From NCBI GenBank assembly GCA_036023115.1, contig JAYKKT010000059.1, forward strand, positions 4,192,001-4,256,000: a stretch of DNA of 64,000 nucleotides, in the 5' to 3' direction. Each line of letters opens with the position of its first letter. Positions within the stretch are counted from its first letter, which is position 1. The DNA is from Brasenia schreberi. Lineage: Eukaryota; Streptophyta; Magnoliopsida; Nymphaeales; Cabombaceae. The notes beneath the pieces were generated by a model, which saw nothing but the letters and a program-made list of their open reading frames with translations, was not told the DNA's origin and did no database searches. Shown in pieces: positions 60,214 through 64,000 of the stretch. The position numbers and the translations under genes were made by a program.

Positions 60214-63200
60214 TTGATTGGTCTCCATCGAGCATTTAATGGCCACTGTGATGCAGTGACGAGGGAGAGAAAGGGAAAGCCATCTACCCATCAGGAAATG
60301 TTATCTCAGACAAACGGAGACTCTTCACTTTTCGAGTGCTCATCCTCCAGGCCGAAGCCGGGGTTTCGGATGAGCGTGGATTTGGTGGCAGCGGCGAGAA
60401 AGCATATATCTTTTCTCAGAACCGTGCGTTATTGCACATGGTTGCATGAAACTGGTGCCCTTGTGCACGCCATAAGAAGGTGGATGTTTTTGCTGCTCTT
60501 TGATGAAGAATTGAAGTTCGGAACCCCATCATTTTAATCCTTTACCTATTTGATCACTGATTTTTTTGGTGGTGATCTTGCTTTCAGGTATCATGAACTA
60601 TGGATGCCTCTATATGCGCAAATATGCGATTCTTCCCCACTGATCCTTCCTCCTCTAGATGTTCAGTATATCTGGTTTTGCCACACTTTGAATTCGGTAT
60701 GCTTTCGTCACCAACTATTTTTCTATATATATCATCACTGAGGGGCGCAGATTGAGATTGTATTAAACCTGGCACGAAATCCCTTTTTTTGTGTTTCAGG
60801 CTGCCTACCGACGCTATTGCATGTCAAGATTCTCGAAGTTGATTGAGAAACCGGCTATCTTCGATGATGAAAATGAAGACTACGCTCTGAGCAGATGCAA
60901 GGAGATATGGAAGCAGCGGTACCCATTGGAGCCGGATTCGGGGAGTCTGACAGAGAATACAAATATTGACGGCGTGGATTTGTTGGCGGCGGCTATCAAG
61001 CAATTGAGATTTTATGAATTCGTGTCTGAGCCATTTTGGAGGGAGAGTTCCTTCCTGGTTTCCGCAAAGCTCAGGTACAGAGGGTTCATCTATCTGCTGC
61101 AAAAGTTTGGTAACCTCCATTCTGTCTTAGTACCCACAATCGATATCATCTTGATGTCCATGACTCATCAGGTAAATAATAAAATCGATTTTTGATCTGT
61201 TTATTGATTCGTTTATGGTTGGTTTTTATTCGGAAAGAGATGCTTCTACTTGACGTTGGTGGCGTTTTTGCTCGGTGCCGGCAGAGTTTTCCGGCGAGTT
61301 ACAGCAGAGATATGGGAGACACTGAGATATTTGGAGACTGGGAATCCGTGAAAGAGGAAGATTTGATGGCTACAGCCAGATTGTGGGAGGGTACGTTTGA
61401 TCATCCGTACGAGAGAGCAGGGATGGCTTTCGGCGCGACTAAATCTCCGTTCTATTGGGAGGCATCGGTCTCAGATGTGAGTCGGACGTTCAAATCGCTC
61501 CAACCGAGATTTCTTACAGAGGTAAGATAGAAGACAGTTCAGTATTAGGAAATCAGAACGCCTCGCAGCAGTATCTCAGTTTATCCCAGGAGTATCTCAA
61601 TTTATCCCGTTTATATTTATCTGAATAAATTGATGCTCCGCGTAGGTCGTGAGTAGGGCTGGTAAATGAACTGAGCCATCGTAGTTCATCTGTGTTTTGC
61701 TTGTCCTTGGCTCGTTCTTGTTGGGTTTATTTAAACCATCCACACATGAACATGATCATGGTATGTTTCAGCTTGGTTCGTCTATTACAGCTGTTAAATG
61801 GCATTTTCTCAAGTTTTCACCTAATCCATAGTTCAAAGGTAATTATACTAGGATATCTAAGTCAGTTCCTTCAAATTCTCTCTCCTTCTCTCTCTCACAC
61901 ACACATACACACGCATGCGCACACACACAACTTGCTTCAGCTTGGTAGATAGCAGTAGCGAACGATTGATGAACATGTTTGTGCGGATGACGTTCAGTTA
62001 GTGGTTAGCTGAAGTCGTGCATATGGAAAACTAACTGAGCAATGAAGGTTATTCGGTTCGTTCGGCTTGCGTATCAGCCCGTGTCATCGAAGTATGGTTT
62101 GCCTTCTCTTCTCATCTACCAAGAAGAGCCAAAGTTCTTTTTACCTTTGCTCCATAATGATATATTGCTCGTCATTTCACACAGCAACAAATTCTTTCTT
62201 TTCCTTTTGCCTTTAGCATCTCTTATGATTTAAGACTGTCTGCATTATGTTCGTTTGTGCTTAGCATCTAAATATGGCTACCATATTGCCTTTGCCCTTT
62301 GGTGTAGAACTATGCCTTATTATCTTCTCTTCTTTTAATAAAAAGCTTACCTTCATTGCAATTAAAGAAAAACTTACCTTCACTTTTGTTGTTGTAGGTT
62401 TGTATATTCATGAAAGGAAACATAGAGGAGGGGAATATTAAGAACACCCTCCTCAGATTAAAAACTGTGAGATGCCACAAACAATTTAAAATGGACAGAC
62501 AGGTTTCTAGTATCGTGTCATCCTTATCAGGGATAGATTGTTGGCGAAAGGAATTCCAGTTGTGGTGTGAATTTGGAACTAGGGGAGTCATTCTCGAGCT
62601 CCGCCAGATGGCAAGAAGCTGTTTTCAATCAGACGAGGTGAAAGAGAGTGTTGTTTTCTCATGGGAGGAGATGATAAGGGCACCATCTCTCACAGTTGGC
62701 CGAGAGCTAACTGTAACAGAAAAGCAAGGTAAGGCGAGGATAAGAGTGGTGGCATCAATGACGCCACCAGTTCAGGCACCGTATCTGCTAAAATGCGTGC
62801 CTGATAGGGTGACGGATGATTCTGGGGCCATGATTTCTGAAGTTATTCTCAGGATGAACAAATACCGGCCTCAGGAGGGTAGATGGTTGTCTCGGACAGT
62901 TCTTGACCACCGCGGAAAAGAATGCTTTGTCATCAGGATCAGGTAATATCTTTCTCAAAATGAGCTCATTTATTTGATGACTAACCAACTGAATATCCTT
63001 CCAAGATGAAGTTTGTTGAGTTTGAGAATATGTTATCTTTAGTGGATAGCTGGGCCTCAATAAAGTGACGGTGGTGACGTAGTAGCGTACCACTATGAAA
63101 AAGTTTAAGAAAACAAACAGCGTACAGTCCATTCTAAAGTAGGAGAAAACATACATCTCATGCATTAATAAATGCAAAACCATTCTAAACAATGAAGGCT

Positions 63201-63322
63201 ACATTAACAAAGTCATATCAAATGTCAACTCAATAGTATTACAAAACAAATATGTAAATATAGTCAACCTGTTCCAATCTAGGATTAAGACTCCACGTGT
63301 GTGTGAGTGTGGACACAGACAC

Positions 63323-63416
<94 letters not shown>

Positions 63417-64000
63417 GAGTTTTGTGTTTTACAGGTTGGGTTGATCCATCTATATGGAACAACCTGACCCCCACAATAGCATCCATTCTAAATGCTAAGC
63501 AGATAGTCCAGTTGCGAAGTTCTGCTATTGACATCATAAGTCTGAGATGCCACAACATTTCAAATTGATATCTATACTGGATAGAGTGATGATTAATTGT
63601 CATTTTTTTTCTTTTTGGAGGATAAGTATTGGCAGTCTTACTGCTGCCATGTTTAACATGATGAAACTCTTTTAAACGTACATCCAATTCTCCTGCTAAT
63701 TGGGGCAATATTATCATGATGGCAGTTCTGTCAACAGGAAGATGAAGGGTAAAACTTATGTTTCAATTAGATTTAACTCAATTATCATTCTGCTATATGA
63801 GTAACATTTCTCATTAGATTGTATGTCATCATTAGGTCTTTCAGACAGATCAGGCTTGCCACATTATATTTTGAGTTACAGCGTGTTTCAGTGTAGTAAG
63901 ATCTTCCTTTTCAAGTATAGGGTGGCTCAGGGATTTTGGAGAAGGGGAGGAGATAATCCAAGACCTGTCAAATGGGAGGATAGGATAATCCAAGTATGTG
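60214..64000 (+). CDS. GRDP: Glycine-rich domain-containing protein (GRDP, DUF1399), 3' end outside window
   Basis: GRDP1/GRDP2 are plant proteins linked to development and stress or ABA responses; no enzyme activity is known. Exons seen: 60214-60479, 60588-60696, 60800-61171, 61285-61521, 62398-62942, 63921 to beyond the window. All borders are GT/AG and in phase, giving about 536 codons so far. The family core starts at MSVDLVAAARKHISFL (60370); ATG 60214 extends it by 52 residues of uncertain status. DUF1399 parts: YHELWMPLYAQICDSSPLIL, PPLDVQYIWFCHTLNS, YALSRCKEIWKQRYPLEP, YRGFIYLLQKF and VPTIDIILMSMTHQ. In relatives the last segment reads roughly D-L-I-W-H-T-H-Q, so the tryptophan and first histidine are changed here. 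A C2-like region and VAQGFWRRGG...VKWEDRII follow. Confidence 0.85.
63325..63413. repeat. (GA)n microsatellite
   Basis: About 88 bp of nearly pure GA in GRDP intron 5. The open frames here are repeat artefacts. Confidence 0.95.

Overview
The window is nuclear DNA of a flowering plant. All recognisable host genes are conserved, intron-rich eukaryotic genes with plant-type sequences, and they sit among plant-type retrotransposons: Ty1/copia elements primed by initiator-Met tRNA, RTE-clade and L1-clade LINEs, tRNA-derived SINEs, and many (TA)n/(GA)n microsatellites. I cannot fix the lineage from sequence alone; the many RTE copies and long TE-filled introns suggest a non-grass angiosperm, possibly magnoliid, early-diverging or non-commelinid monocot. 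This is inference.

Layout. 1-2.4 kb: repeats, including a hAT-like terminal-inverted-repeat element (748-1731). 3.3-4.7 kb (+): a membrane-anchored plant methyltransferase-like protein. 7.58-26.24 kb (-): a complete CULLIN-1 gene. I rebuilt 19 coding exons by splice sites and phase; they give 744 codons plus stop. Two introns carry large insertions: an almost intact RTE LINE (12.1-15.4 kb), and a copia element (16.03-23.09 kb) that contains an RTE LINE which itself contains another RTE LINE. 26.7-33.5 kb: intergenic, with microsatellites, a 5'-truncated RTE (28.9-30.6 kb), an L1 fragment and a TIR element. 33.5-41.7 kb (+): a dynein light chain LC8 gene (112 aa) whose second intron holds a 5.1-kb copia element. 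45.04-50.87 kb (+): an MCTS1/MCT-1 translation factor gene (181 aa, 8 exons, first coding exon 11 nt). 53.27-57.45 kb (+): ribosomal protein eL18 (187 aa) with a telo-box promoter. 60.2 kb to the window end (+): the 5' part of a GRDP (DUF1399) gene, cut by the window edge.

The host genes do not form a pathway; they are neighbouring housekeeping genes. CUL1 is the scaffold of SCF ubiquitin ligases, LC8 is a dimeric hub protein, MCTS1 pairs with DENR in translation reinitiation and ribosome recycling, and eL18 is a 60S protein. The unifying theme is retroelement activity. One RTE family is present as near-full copies, 5'-truncated copies, 41-50-bp pieces holding only the 3' tail with perfect target-site duplications, and a 165-bp head-plus-tail SINE-like derivative. 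A second RTE family has a different, GGTTTT-type tail. No prokaryotic features, CRISPR arrays or true tRNA/rRNA genes were seen.
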